Numbered from the stretch's first letter, positions 35,138 through 44,289 are shown. The stretch: DNA of 64,000 nt from Delta-02 sp964513565 (GCA_964513565.1 CAZENE010000004.1:58157-122156); one strand, 5' to 3'. The notes: a model not told the origin generated them from the sequence alone. Numbers and translations: made by a program.

Positions 35138-35174
35138 AAGCAAAAAGGCCATGAGTCGTAGAACCCATGGCCTT
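35138..35174 (-). terminator. Terminator-like hairpin in the dctP leader
   Basis: Read on the minus strand, a 9-bp stem (AAGGCCATG / CATGGCCTT, 12-base loop) is followed by TTTTTGCTTTTTC. It sits about 25 bases before dctP, so it would stop transcription before the TRAP genes unless bypassed. Confidence 0.7.
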
Positions 35175-35184
35175 AAAAGATGAA

Positions 35185-35215
35185 GGCCATGGACGGTGCG
35201 AAACCGTCCATGGCC
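35185..35215. repeat. Perfect hairpin upstream of the dctP terminator
   Basis: A 13-bp perfect stem (GGCCATGGACGGT / ACCGTCCATGGCC) with a 5-base loop. Its GGCCATGG sequence also occurs in the terminator stem next to it, so the two could pair with each other in an alternative fold. Confidence 0.85.
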
Positions 35216-35289
35216 GAACATTTACGGTCTCACACCTGCTATGTCCGCCACCACCAAGCGCATCTGGCATTTGCTGTCTGATGTTTCAT

Positions 35290-35302
35290 CATGTCTAACA
35301 TG
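35290..35302. promoter_or_regulatory. Operator-like palindrome
   Basis: CATGT-CTA-ACATG, a perfect 5-bp inverted repeat with a 3-base centre, lies at the predicted transcription start of the dctP operon. A bound regulator there would block initiation. The protein is unknown. Confidence 0.4.
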
Positions 35303-35307
35303 GCGTG

Positions 35308-35336
35308 TTTTTATCATGAATTGCAGGAAGTGTCAA
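35308..35336 (-). promoter_or_regulatory. Promoter of TRAP operon 2
   Basis: On the minus strand a perfect TTGACA (35336-35331) and TAAAAA (35313-35308) are 17 bases apart. The start would give a leader of nearly 190 bases before the dctP ATG. Confidence 0.55.
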
Positions 35337-35357
35337 AGGAAATCTACTGCAGACGGA

Positions 35358-36323
35358 TCATGCGGACTTCTCGATCATTGTGCACGCCGTCCGGTACGCC
35401 TCGATGAAGCTTGTCGGGTCTGCCAGGCCCCGGCCGGCGATATCAAATCCCGTTCCGTGGCCCGGCGATGTTCTCAGGAAAGGCAGGCCGAACGTAATAT
35501 TCACGGTTTTTTCAAAATCAACCGTCTTGACAGGAATAAGGCCCTGATCGTGGTACATTGCGACATAAGCGTCGCAATCGACGCGGTGGAAAAGTGAGTC
35601 GGCGGGATAAGGCCCCGAAACGTTTATCCCCATCGACCGGGCACGCTCGATCGCACGCGAGATCACGTCTTCTTCACGGCCCATGAGCCCCTGTTCGCCT
35701 GCATGGGGATTGAGCCCGCATACCTTGATAAAAGGTTTTTTAAGCGACAGCCGGTGTTCAAGAGAACGGGAGGTTATACGGATACAGTCGAAGACGGCCT
35801 TTTCGGTGACCATGGACGGTACTTCGTTAAGAGCTACATGTATCGTAACGAGACTTACACGGATCTTTGGATTGGCAAGCATCATAATATAGCTGTCAAC
35901 CCCGCCATATCGGGCGAGCATCTCTGTGTGCCCCGGAAATGATATGCCTGCCTTGACCAGAGATGACTTGGCTATCGGGCACGTCACAATTGCTGCCGCA
36001 TGGCCGGAAAATACAAGCTTGAGGGCCTCGATGACATACCGGAATGAAGCACGGCCGCAGTCGGGGCCGGATACACCCGGGACGACAGCGTCCAGAAGGG
36101 CGCAATCGAGCAGCTCAACGTCGCCAGCACTGCCATGACCCGGCATTTTAAATGAATATCGCGGCAGTGAAGGCAGGAAAGTATACACATTGCTCATCGC
36201 CTTTGCGTCGCCTACAATAATCGGTATGTATTTTCCCGTGATCCGGGGAAGGGACTTCAAGAGGATCTCGGGGCCTATTCCGGCGGGGTCGCCGATCGTT
36301 ACGGCAATACGATGGCTATCTAT
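35358..36323 (-). CDS. pdxA: 4-hydroxythreonine-4-phosphate dehydrogenase (PdxA family)
   Basis: PdxA oxidises 4-phosphohydroxy-L-threonine in pyridoxal phosphate synthesis. Motifs: IAVTIGDPAGIGPEILLKSL at the N-terminus, TCPIAKSSLVKAG, FPGHTEMLA, GLNPHAGEQGLMGREE, DSLF, AMYHDQGLIPVKT and LPFLRTSPGHGTGFDIAG, the last two holding metal-binding His residues. The conserved first 21 residues lie upstream of every ATG, GTG or TTG in this frame. The only start that includes them and has a ribosome site (GAGGT) is ATA at 36323, overlapping the surA stop. The surA-pdxA order is as in E. coli, supporting a biosynthetic role rather than a threonate-catabolic PdxA2. Confidence 0.85.
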   Translation of the reverse strand: MDSHRIAVTIGDPAGIGPEILLKSLPRITGKYIPIIVGDAKAMSNVYTFLPSLPRYSFKMPGHGSAGDVELLDCALLDAVVPGVSGPDCGRASFRYVIEALKLVFSGHAAAIVTCPIAKSSLVKAGISFPGHTEMLARYGGVDSYIMMLANPKIRVSLVTIHVALNEVPSMVTEKAVFDCIRITSRSLEHRLSLKKPFIKVCGLNPHAGEQGLMGREEDVISRAIERARSMGINVSGPYPADSLFHRVDCDAYVAMYHDQGLIPVKTVDFEKTVNITFGLPFLRTSPGHGTGFDIAGRGLADPTSFIEAYRTACTMIEKSA

Positions 36324-37255
36324 ATCTTTACCTCAATGTATGACGACTTCTTAAGTTTATCGATATAATCCCGATAACGCCTGTTCGATTCTTCCATCAT
36401 CAGTCGTTCGCCGATCGTCTTTTTTACCTCTTCATACGGCAGGATGTCCGCTTTTTTAACCTCGATGAGCTTCAGTATGTGCAGGCCATAGGGTGTTGGG
36501 ACGATGACGGAGTAAGAGCCTGGCTTAAGACCGGTAACGGCTTCCCTTAAGGTCGGGAGGAGGTCGATTTTCTTGACAAATCCTATATCTCCTCCCTGCC
36601 GGGCGGAAGGGTCGTCTGAAAAACTGGCCGCAACCTCCTGGAATGATGTGCCGGCTGTTAACTGCTTATAGGCTTTCTCAGCGCGCTCGCGAATATCCGC
36701 ATGCTGGCCGGAGATAAATATCTGCTGAATATGATATTCTTCATCTTTGAAATAATCCTGGTGGCTGTCATAATAGCTTTTCAGAGCGTTCTCCGTGGTA
36801 TTGACCTCGGTCGACACGACACGCATGAGAAGGCGCGTTCTAAGCATATTCATTTTTATTCCTTCCCTGAACTGCTCGAACGTCACATTATCTTTTTTCA
36901 GCTGTTCCCTGAGTTCGGAATCACTGATGAGGTTCTGCTTTTGGATGCCTTCTATAAAAATAGTAACGTCCTGATCGGTCGCAACAACGCCCATTTTTTT
37001 GGCCTGCTGTTTTATCAGCACCCCTTCGATGAACGCCTCCAGCCTCTGTTTCATTTGAAGGTTTCTGAAATATTCATCGATAGATGTATATTTCGTGGCC
37101 TGCCTTTCTATTTTGACATAGGCTTCAAAATCCTTCAGGGTTATAATATCGTCGTTGACGATCGCTATCACCCGATCTATCACCTCGGACCGCGCATTCA
37201 CACATGCAAGAATTATTAAGATTGACGCAATTATTATCTTTGTTATTGGTTTCAT
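36320..37255 (-). CDS. surA: SurA-like periplasmic peptidyl-prolyl isomerase
   Basis: The 311-residue chaperone has a signal peptide (KIIIASILIILACVNA), a SurA N-terminal domain (RVIAIVNDDIITLKDFEAYV) and one PpiC parvulin domain (about 175-265: IQQIFISG, ASFSDDPSARQGGDIGFV, VIVPTPYGLHILKL). E. coli SurA has two parvulin domains; this has one. It helps fold outer-membrane proteins. Start and stop overlap the neighbouring genes by four bases. Confidence 0.88.
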   Translation of the reverse strand: MKPITKIIIASILIILACVNARSEVIDRVIAIVNDDIITLKDFEAYVKIERQATKYTSIDEYFRNLQMKQRLEAFIEGVLIKQQAKKMGVVATDQDVTIFIEGIQKQNLISDSELREQLKKDNVTFEQFREGIKMNMLRTRLLMRVVSTEVNTTENALKSYYDSHQDYFKDEEYHIQQIFISGQHADIRERAEKAYKQLTAGTSFQEVAASFSDDPSARQGGDIGFVKKIDLLPTLREAVTGLKPGSYSVIVPTPYGLHILKLIEVKKADILPYEEVKKTIGERLMMEESNRRYRDYIDKLKKSSYIEVKI

Positions 37256-38214
37256 TTGCTGTTTGGTTCCATGTCCTTCCTGGGCGTATCGGAGCTGCCC
37301 GAAGTCCCCGGCTTAGCCGGAGCATCCTTAGCGTCAGGCTTTACATCCTTAGCTTCAGGCTTTGTTTCAACCGCCTGGTCTTTCAGCAATGCCTCGTTAA
37401 TGGATATCTTTGAGCTCTTCTTGAGATCTTCAATGTACTTGTCCAGTACCTCTTTTTGTCTTTCCTGAGCGAGCTGCTGTTTAATAAATTCCTTTACCTC
37501 TGCGAACGGGACATATTGAGGCGGCTTGACACCTTCCAGCCGGATGATGTGATACCCGAACTGGGTCTTTGTTATGGGGCTTGTCTGGCCGATTTTTGTC
37601 AGCTTGAAGGCGGCAGCCTCATATTCGGGCAGGAGCGTGCCTTTCGGGTGAAATCCTACCTCGCCGCCTGTCACCTTGGCATTCGGATCAATGGAATACC
37701 TCTTTGCCAATTCGCTGAAGTCTTCACCGGCCGCAAGTTTATCCTTGATCTGTTTTGCCTCATCAGAGGATTTGAGGAGGATGTGACGCGTATTGATCTC
37801 CTGCTCTTTACGAAATTTTTCCTTGTTGGCATCATAATACTTCTGAAGATTCTCATCGGTGAGATCGGCGCTTGATGTTAATTTTTTCTTGAGCAAGGAC
37901 TCGATCACAAGCTGTTCCCGGATCTCCGCGAGCCTGTTCTGAAATTCCTTGTCCTGCTCTACATTTGTTTTTTCCGCTTCTTTTAACAGCAGCTTTTTGA
38001 TGATGAGCCTGTCGAGGAAAGTTTTCTTCCCGCTCTCGGTGGCGACCATCATTTTCATATTCATCGGGATCTTATCGAGTTCCTTATTGAACTCGGCCAT
38101 TGTGATCTTGTCGTCATTAATAGTTACCAGGACCTTGCTGTCGTCTTCTTTCTTGCAGGCGAAGAAACTGGTTGCTAATGCCAGGCAGATCAGGCAGATC
38201 AAAGCATTTTTCAT
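37252..38214 (-). CDS. PpiC-type peptidyl-prolyl isomerase, probable lipoprotein
   Basis: The 320-residue protein starts with a signal that ends in a Cys (LALATSFFACKK), so it is probably a lipoprotein. An N-terminal SurA-like helical region (VTINDDKITMAEFNKEL) is followed by a parvulin domain (about 138-235: TRHILLKSSDEAKQI, AKRYSIDPNAKVTGGEVGF, TKTQFGYHIIRLEG). The tail after residue 285 is a Lys/Ala/Pro/Asp-rich linker. Coupled to surA, it should assist folding in the periplasm. Confidence 0.88.
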   Translation of the reverse strand: MKNALICLICLALATSFFACKKEDDSKVLVTINDDKITMAEFNKELDKIPMNMKMMVATESGKKTFLDRLIIKKLLLKEAEKTNVEQDKEFQNRLAEIREQLVIESLLKKKLTSSADLTDENLQKYYDANKEKFRKEQEINTRHILLKSSDEAKQIKDKLAAGEDFSELAKRYSIDPNAKVTGGEVGFHPKGTLLPEYEAAAFKLTKIGQTSPITKTQFGYHIIRLEGVKPPQYVPFAEVKEFIKQQLAQERQKEVLDKYIEDLKKSSKISINEALLKDQAVETKPEAKDVKPDAKDAPAKPGTSGSSDTPRKDMEPNSK

Positions 38215-38328
38215 TCAAACACCCCTTAAACCATCTTGATTTTATATCAACCTACCTCACAATGTATTTCCGGCAAATACGCCCGGTACATAGCAATGGA
38301 TCGGATAGCCGATAAACGAATTCTTATA

Positions 38329-41300
38329 TCACAGCGCCATGATCTCCATCAAGGTATTTCTTATGAAATTCATAAGTTCGCCTTCGCGCAGGTCGGTGTT
38401 TATGATGATCTGGCCACCCGGGAGAAGTTTGACCTTTGGGCCGGCACCGGTGGCCATGCCAAGGAGGCGCTGCATGTCGAGAGGGGTCTTGCTGGTTACA
38501 TGGAGTGCAATTTTGTCGCGCAATTGCTCGACCTTGAGAATTTTGAGCCGGGATAAGAGCGACTTCAGAGCTATAACTTCGAAAAGGTTCATGAGCGGAC
38601 GAGGGAGCGGCCCATACCGGTCCTTCAGTTCCGCCTCGAGGTCTCCGAGTTCGTCTTCATGCCGGACGCGGGACAGGCGCTTATACATAAGAAGCTTCTG
38701 GGTGGGATCTTCGATGTAATTATCGGGAATATATGCGTTGACCGGAACATTGATTTCCGGGGGGATCTCTTCTTCCGGTATCGTACCGGCATCGGCATTT
38801 TTCAGCCGGCTTATCGTTTCCTCGAGCATGTCGCAGTAGAGTTCAAAGCCGACCAGATTCACGTTTCCCGACTGTTCCCTGCCGACGAGGTTCCCGGCTC
38901 CCCGTATTTCGAGATCGTAATTTGCAATTTGAAACCCCGATCCAAGATCGCTGAGCTCTTCGAGTATCTTTAGTCTTAAGCGTGCATCATGCGTGAGCGT
39001 CTCTTCATCGGGGACAAGGAGGTAAGCGTATGCCTGCCGGGTGCTTCTGCCGACACGGCCGCGCAGCTGATAGAGGTCAGCAAGCCCCATCCTGTGCGCG
39101 TTGTTGATGAATATCGTATTTACGTTGGATATGTCCAGCCCCGATTCGATAATATTGGTGGAAAGCAGGATGTCATATCTTCTCTCTATGAAATCGACCA
39201 TGATCCTTTCGAGCCTGTTTCCGCTCATTTGCCCGTGCGCCACGGCTATCCGCGCCCCCGGGACGATGCGCATAAGGTGATCGTAAACAACCCCTATGTT
39301 ATGAATAAAATTATGGACGAAAAAAACCTGTCCCGATCTTTCAAGTTCATTCCGTATGCCACGCGATATGACGTCATCATTGAATTTAACTACCGTGGTT
39401 CGGACGGCATAGCGGTCGAGGGGCGGGGTGTCGATGACGCTTAAGTCCCTGATCCCCGAGGTTGCCATATAGAGTGTCCTCGGGATCGGTGTGGCGCTCA
39501 TCGTTAGCACATCGACTGTCTTTCGGAGCATCTTGAGCCTTTCCTTGTGTTTTACTCCAAAACGGTGCTCCTCGTCGATGATAACGAGCCCTAGATCACC
39601 GAAAGACACATCCTTCTGAAGAAGCCTGTGCGTCCCCACAATAACATCAACCTGACCTTTCTTGAGCTTTTCGGCGGTTTCGGCCTGCTGCTGCCTGTTC
39701 CGGAACCGGGACATAACATCGATTACGATGGGGTAATCGGAAAAGCGCTCGCTGAAGGTTTTATAGTGCTGCTGGGCAAGGACGGTCGTGGGCACGAGAA
39801 CGGCAACCTGTTTTCCATCGAGCACTGCCTTGAATGCGGCCCGAAGGGCAATCTCGGTCTTTCCGAAGCCGACATCGCCGCAGATGAGCCTGTCCATGGG
39901 TTTCGGGCGTTGCAGGTCGGTCAGGACGTCATTTATGGCATTGATCTGACCCTCGGTTTCCTCGTATTCGAACCGGGATTCCATCTCCCTGAAAAGCTCG
40001 TCTTCGGGAGGATAGCTGTGACCTTGCGCCATCTGCCGCTCGGCATAGATCTCAAGGAGTTCTTCGGCAATATCTTCGATCTGCCGGCGGACCCTCTTTT
40101 TGGTATTTATCCATAATTTCGATCCCAGCCGGTCTATCCTGGGATTGAATTTCTCGCTTCCAATGAACTTCTGGACAAGGTGCAGGTCTTCGACGGGAAC
40201 GTATAGCTTATCTCCGCCGAGGTATTCAATAAGGAGGAAGTCCTTCGTATAGTTATTTACGGTGAGTGCGCTGATACCCCTGTATATGCCGATCCCGTGG
40301 TCGATATGCACCACCCGTTCGCCCGTGTTCAGGTCGCGGAACGTGGCAAGGAATTCGTCCTGACTGTCCCATTTTTTCCTGACGACCCGTTTTTTCGGTC
40401 CTGCTATATCATCCTCAGTGAGCACGATAATGTCGCTGGTCCTGAAACCGCGCCTGATAGGGCCTTCAATGATGCCCCATTCGCGCGCCTTCCTCGGATA
40501 ACCTATCTTTGTCAGTACCGGAAATATCAGCCCGTAACTCTCGAAAATTTCCTGCAGGCGCCTTGCCTGATGCTCTGTATGTGCGAATAGATAGACAAAG
40601 GGATAGTGCGACCACTCCTTCTGCAGTTTTTCCCTGAGAATATGGAAGATGTGGGTTTTCTGCGCATTAAACAGCTGTCGCAGGTCATCATTCGAAACGG
40701 CCTTGATGATCTGTCCGCCCCCATCCTGACCGACTATGCCCGAAAGGTCGATCTGGTCGCCTCGGGAAAGGATATCGGTCCAGCGCTGCCTTATCTCGGG
40801 CGCGGCGCCGCTTACGGCCTCGCTGATGCAGGATGGTCCGGGGTGTGCGAGAGTCAATGAGGGATCGATGTAATCCACGATGGTGGCGGTCTCTTCGTAA
40901 GCCCCATGCTTCAGGCTGTTCACAGCTATTTGGGGGATCTCTTTCTCGGACCTTTGCGTTACCGCGTTAAAAAAGCGCAGGGAGAGTATCTGGTCGCCGA
41001 TGAATTCACACCGGACGGGTTTTTCGGAAGCCGGAGGGAAGAGATCTATGATGCTGCCGCGTTTAGCGTATTGCCCTGCCTCCCTGACCAGAGGCGCAAG
41101 TTCGAAACCCTTTTTGTCGAGTTCATCGTGTATGTCTTCGATGAAGATCATTTGACCGACCTTGAGTCTGAGCGCATCGTCTGACATTGACCGGGGAGGG
41201 GGCAGGGGACGGGCAAGGCAGGACACGGGATAAAGCCCGATGAACCGGTCGTCCGCCGTTATCCGGTAGAGAAAACCGATCCTCGTGATATTATCCTCCT

Positions 41301-41517
41301 CTTCGAAGAAACGGTTCTCGTACGGCGGGAAAAATGCGACGTCAATATTGCCGTAGTATGATATTTCTTCCCGCAGAAGCCCGGCGGACCCCTCGTCTTC
41401 GTAAAGTACCAAGACCTTTTTCCCCGAATGGGCTATAAGGAAAGATGCGAAGGAACCGCCCTTACCTGTTATGTAAAGGCAACCGCGAGATGATTGGTCG
41501 TATGAAGGTTTATCCAC
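38329..41517 (-). CDS. mfd: Transcription-repair coupling factor Mfd
   Basis: Mfd removes RNA polymerase stalled at DNA damage and recruits UvrA. The 1062-residue protein has a UvrB-like N-terminal part, the polymerase-interacting domain (GERVVHIDHGIGIYRGI), a RecG-like translocase (GDVGFGKTEIALRAAFKAV with Walker A, DEEHRFGVKHKERLK, MSATPIPRTLYMA, SGLDISNVNTIFINNAHRMG) and a C-terminal TRCF domain. Slightly shorter than E. coli Mfd, with all helicase motifs present. It precedes ppiC and surA on the same strand after 114 bases. Confidence 0.97.
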   Translation of the reverse strand: MDKPSYDQSSRGCLYITGKGGSFASFLIAHSGKKVLVLYEDEGSAGLLREEISYYGNIDVAFFPPYENRFFEEEDNITRIGFLYRITADDRFIGLYPVSCLARPLPPPRSMSDDALRLKVGQMIFIEDIHDELDKKGFELAPLVREAGQYAKRGSIIDLFPPASEKPVRCEFIGDQILSLRFFNAVTQRSEKEIPQIAVNSLKHGAYEETATIVDYIDPSLTLAHPGPSCISEAVSGAAPEIRQRWTDILSRGDQIDLSGIVGQDGGGQIIKAVSNDDLRQLFNAQKTHIFHILREKLQKEWSHYPFVYLFAHTEHQARRLQEIFESYGLIFPVLTKIGYPRKAREWGIIEGPIRRGFRTSDIIVLTEDDIAGPKKRVVRKKWDSQDEFLATFRDLNTGERVVHIDHGIGIYRGISALTVNNYTKDFLLIEYLGGDKLYVPVEDLHLVQKFIGSEKFNPRIDRLGSKLWINTKKRVRRQIEDIAEELLEIYAERQMAQGHSYPPEDELFREMESRFEYEETEGQINAINDVLTDLQRPKPMDRLICGDVGFGKTEIALRAAFKAVLDGKQVAVLVPTTVLAQQHYKTFSERFSDYPIVIDVMSRFRNRQQQAETAEKLKKGQVDVIVGTHRLLQKDVSFGDLGLVIIDEEHRFGVKHKERLKMLRKTVDVLTMSATPIPRTLYMATSGIRDLSVIDTPPLDRYAVRTTVVKFNDDVISRGIRNELERSGQVFFVHNFIHNIGVVYDHLMRIVPGARIAVAHGQMSGNRLERIMVDFIERRYDILLSTNIIESGLDISNVNTIFINNAHRMGLADLYQLRGRVGRSTRQAYAYLLVPDEETLTHDARLRLKILEELSDLGSGFQIANYDLEIRGAGNLVGREQSGNVNLVGFELYCDMLEETISRLKNADAGTIPEEEIPPEINVPVNAYIPDNYIEDPTQKLLMYKRLSRVRHEDELGDLEAELKDRYGPLPRPLMNLFEVIALKSLLSRLKILKVEQLRDKIALHVTSKTPLDMQRLLGMATGAGPKVKLLPGGQIIINTDLREGELMNFIRNTLMEIMAL

Positions 41518-41537
41518 GAAAGGTCATACCGGAGATG

Positions 41538-42128
41538 TTATGGATCGGGCAATATTTCTATATTCTTATGATACTCGCGGAGCACTGCGCCGGGGAATCC
41601 CCGGGGGGAGTTCCTCTTCTCGGGAGGCAGGCCCCGGGTTCGCGTCGGGCCCATATTGTAGGCCCTCAGTGCGGTCGTGACATCATAGAAACGGTGGATC
41701 AATTCGGATAACACATGGATCCCGATCTTTATATTATTGCCCGGGTCATCGATTGTCCGGTTTCCGTCCCATTCAATTCCCAGGTCCTGTGCCACAAATT
41801 TTGCAAAAGAAGGTTTGACCTGCAATAGGCCCCGAGCTCCCATTGAGGATACTACGTCATGCTGGAAATTCGATTCGATCTTCATCAAGGCCAGGATAAG
41901 CCGGTAATCGATACCGTACTCACGCGACGTATCATACAACGTGCTGGTTATCGCATTCAGGTGCTTTGTTTCCAAATCCTCGTTGGCGGTCTTGACATGA
42001 GCGGCTATCTGGTCCCTGATATTCCGCTGTTTCTGGATGCCCGAATATACCGCTAGGACAAGGATTGCAAGACAGATGAAGATCATGAGCAGAAATGCCG
42101 CAAACCTTGCTTTGTACCACGTAAGCAT
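41538..42128 (-). CDS. Small lytic transglycosylase (SLT)
   Basis: The 196-residue protein has an N-terminal membrane anchor (FAAFLLMIFICLAILVLAVYSG) and an SLT domain with ILALMKIESNFQHDVVS, whose Glu is the catalytic acid, SMGARGLLQVKP, and ALRAYNMGP. It cleaves peptidoglycan glycan strands at the membrane face. It lies 20 bases before mfd on the same strand, so probably in one transcript. Confidence 0.88.
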   Translation of the reverse strand: MLTWYKARFAAFLLMIFICLAILVLAVYSGIQKQRNIRDQIAAHVKTANEDLETKHLNAITSTLYDTSREYGIDYRLILALMKIESNFQHDVVSSMGARGLLQVKPSFAKFVAQDLGIEWDGNRTIDDPGNNIKIGIHVLSELIHRFYDVTTALRAYNMGPTRTRGLPPEKRNSPRGFPGAVLREYHKNIEILPDP

Positions 42129-42218
42129 TTTATTTCATACAACATATCCTCAGGCCATGTCAAACGGGCCGGTGTTAGTTCGGCCAGGGGGAATCCGGCG
42201 GAAGTAGTCTGAAAGATA

Positions 42219-42247
42219 TTTACTGGACAGGCCGGCCACATTATAAT
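42219..42247 (+). promoter_or_regulatory. Candidate promoter of the PAS-LuxR pseudogene
   Basis: TTTACT (42219-42224) and a perfect TATAAT (42242-42247), 17 bases apart, about 40 bases before the GTG start. Confidence 0.5.
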
Positions 42248-42286
42248 ATTTTCTAATGTAGTTTCTTAATCTGGTCTGGGGGTTTC

Positions 42287-43820
42287 GTGAAAATTCGTCC
42301 CGGTACTATCCTGAAAAGTGGAACATTCGAGATCCTTGCAGAGAATATACCGGTCGGCATCGCGCTTATCGACCCCCGCGGAGAGTATCGCTACCTCAAC
42401 CCCAAATTCACGGAGATGTTCGGGTACGGCCTGCCCGATATCCAGGACGGAAAGACCTGGTTCAAAAAGGCATATCCTGACAAAGATTACCGTGAGATGG
42501 TAAAAAATGTCTGGATTAAGGATTTTGAACTGCACAGGCCGGGGGAAAGGAATCCCTGGGTTTTTATCGTTACCTGTAAGGATTCAAGTACGAAGACGGT
42601 TCACTTCGTGCCGGTCCAGCTCGCTTCGGGCGAGATCCTTGTCGTATATGAAGATATAACTGAATGAAGAAATGCCGAGAACGAACTCAGGAACAGTGAA
42701 GAAAGATACCGGAACATGTTCGACAATATCCCCTTTCCAACCTTTGTTTATGATACGGACACCCTGAAGATCGTGGATGTCAATGCCTTCGCTGTCCATG
42801 ACTACGGATATCCCCGTTATGAACTGGTCAACATGCACTTGACGGACCTGTTTCCCGATCCCGACGCGGCTGCCGTTTCCGCCTATTTGTCGAAGCCCCC
42901 ACCGGGGGAGAAAACGACCTGGAGACACAAGAAAAAGGATGGAACGGTCATTGACGTGGAGATTACCTGTCATACCCTCCAGTTTCCCGGGAAAAATTAC
43001 CGGATATTCTGCGCCAATGACATTACCGAGATACGTAAAGCAGGCGCAGCATTAAAATTCACGCAATTTGCCGTTGACCGCGCAGCCGTGGGGGTGCTCT
43101 GGATATCGGGGACCGGTCGGATAATCTACGGAAATGACGAAGTCTGCAGGCTCCTCGGGTACACAGGACGGGAATTAAGCACGCTGAAGATCATGGACAT
43201 CGATGTGGATCATCAGGACCGGTTTTGGATCGAAAAAAGCATGAGAGCCCCCGACCATGAAGCGGACGGGTTCGAAACAGTCCTCGGGACGAAGTCCGGC
43301 GGAATGTTTCCCGCGGAGGTTACCGGAAATTACATGGAATATGAAGGCGATGGCTATGTTTGCGCAATTATTCAGAATATAGCCGGCCGTAAAATAATCG
43401 AGGAATCGCTTAAGAAACGGGAAGTGGAGCTGAGATTGGAATCAAACCGGCTTGAGGAGGCAAATACAACTCTGAAGGTTCTCCTGAAGCACCGCGATGA
43501 TGACAGAAAGGAGCTCGAGGGTAAGCTGACCGCGAATATCAAGGAGCTTGTCCTCCCTTATATCGATAAAATGAAGCGGGGTAGGCTGCACCCTGAACAG
43601 GTATCCTATGTGGATATCATCGAGACGAATCTGAATGACATTCTTTCTCGAAATCCAGGTTGCCAATCTTATCAAGGCCGGGAAGACATCGAAAGAGATC
43701 GCTGAAATAATGAACGTTTCGACGGGAACGATAGATACGCACCGTAATAATATACGGGCCAAGCTCAATTTGAACCGGAAAAAAATGAATTTAAGGGCCT
43801 ATCTCAATTCTTTAGGTTGA
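42287..43820 (+). pseudogene. Broken PAS-PAS-PAS LuxR-type regulator
   Basis: Three PAS domains and a LuxR-type HTH were once one protein. The first PAS (residues 1-126 after a GTG start) ends YEDITE, then an in-frame TGA at 42665-42667, and the same frame goes on as RNAENELRNSEERYRNMF, so an Arg codon (CGA) probably became TGA. The second part (PAS 2 and PAS 3, then a coiled coil) stays open to 43705. Near 43640 the frame shifts: the segment between NLNDI and EIQVANLIKAGKTSKEIAEI that this family normally has (about 17-20 residues) is missing by a number of bases not divisible by three. The HTH continues in the new frame to 43820. Two independent lesions make a working product unlikely. Confidence 0.85.
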
Positions 43821-43954
43821 AACGCTTTAATAATATAGAGATAATGTACATATTCCATCTCTATAAATTATACATCGACGTTTGGTTATACTCTGCTATA
43901 CTATACCACTCAATATGATAATTGAACTTGTGACCTTCAAGGAGTCGACTTCCC

Positions 43955-44080
43955 ATAGCGAAGCCCCGCATCAAAGCTTGCGCATAAAATTTGCCGTTTA
44001 CTCTGCAGATCAAGCTTCCAAAAGAGACAAAAGTCATCCCCCCCGACTGTTTCTTGACCAAGTTTAAGGGGCTTCGCTAT
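43955..44080. repeat. 126-base element bounded by a perfect 13-bp inverted repeat
   Basis: ATAGCGAAGCCCC (43955-43967) and GGGGCTTCGCTAT (44068-44080) are exact complements. Inside, AAGCTTG and CAAGCTT form a nested 7-bp stem. It stands alone in the 469-base gap between the pseudogene and aspS. TATACT boxes lie upstream near 43895, but no T-run follows. It could be a structured small RNA or a short mobile element. No ORF here has a ribosome site, and 44081-44235 shows nothing recognisable. Confidence 0.5.
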
Positions 44081-44235
44081 CTATTCCACCATGGGCGCTC
44101 CGCTCCCGTTATGAACAAAGCTCTTCCCGCAAGCGGTTCACCCGCTCTCACGTAACGCTCCCGGTTTATGCCGGTCGCCTTTCCGCGAACCTGTCGACGG
44201 GCTATGCGACAGTGTCGCTCATGCCCCCTAATGCC

Positions 44236-44264
44236 TTGACTTATCAATGATTTAACACTATAAT
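44236..44264 (+). promoter_or_regulatory. Promoter of aspS
   Basis: TTGACT (44236-44241) and a perfect TATAAT (44259-44264) with exactly 17 bases between them. Transcription should start near 44271, just before the GGAGG site of aspS. Confidence 0.75.
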
Positions 44265-44289
44265 AATTAACTTTTTTGGAGGCCCTATC

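Noticed and set aside
35358..36323. PdxA as a catabolic PdxA2 serving the adjacent TRAP transporter.
   Set aside because: No DUF1537 kinase is present, a separate promoter and leader divide it from dctP, and coupling to surA matches the biosynthetic context.
38339..40116. Long open frames antisense to mfd, and similar ones antisense to treT, glgP and the WG-repeat gene.
   Set aside because: They mirror the codon pattern of strongly supported genes and have no family resemblance or ribosome sites.
42665..42667. In-frame TGA codons in the PAS-LuxR gene (and in the kinase at 58686 and the IS at 62959) as recoded UGA or selenocysteine.
   Set aside because: Each of these genes also has frameshifts or other stops, no SECIS-like hairpin follows, many normal genes here end in TGA, and a full RF2 gene is present.
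43861..44067. Overlapping 60-66 codon ORFs on both strands around the inverted-repeat element before aspS.
   Set aside because: Neither has a ribosome site, and the sequence is better explained as a structured element.
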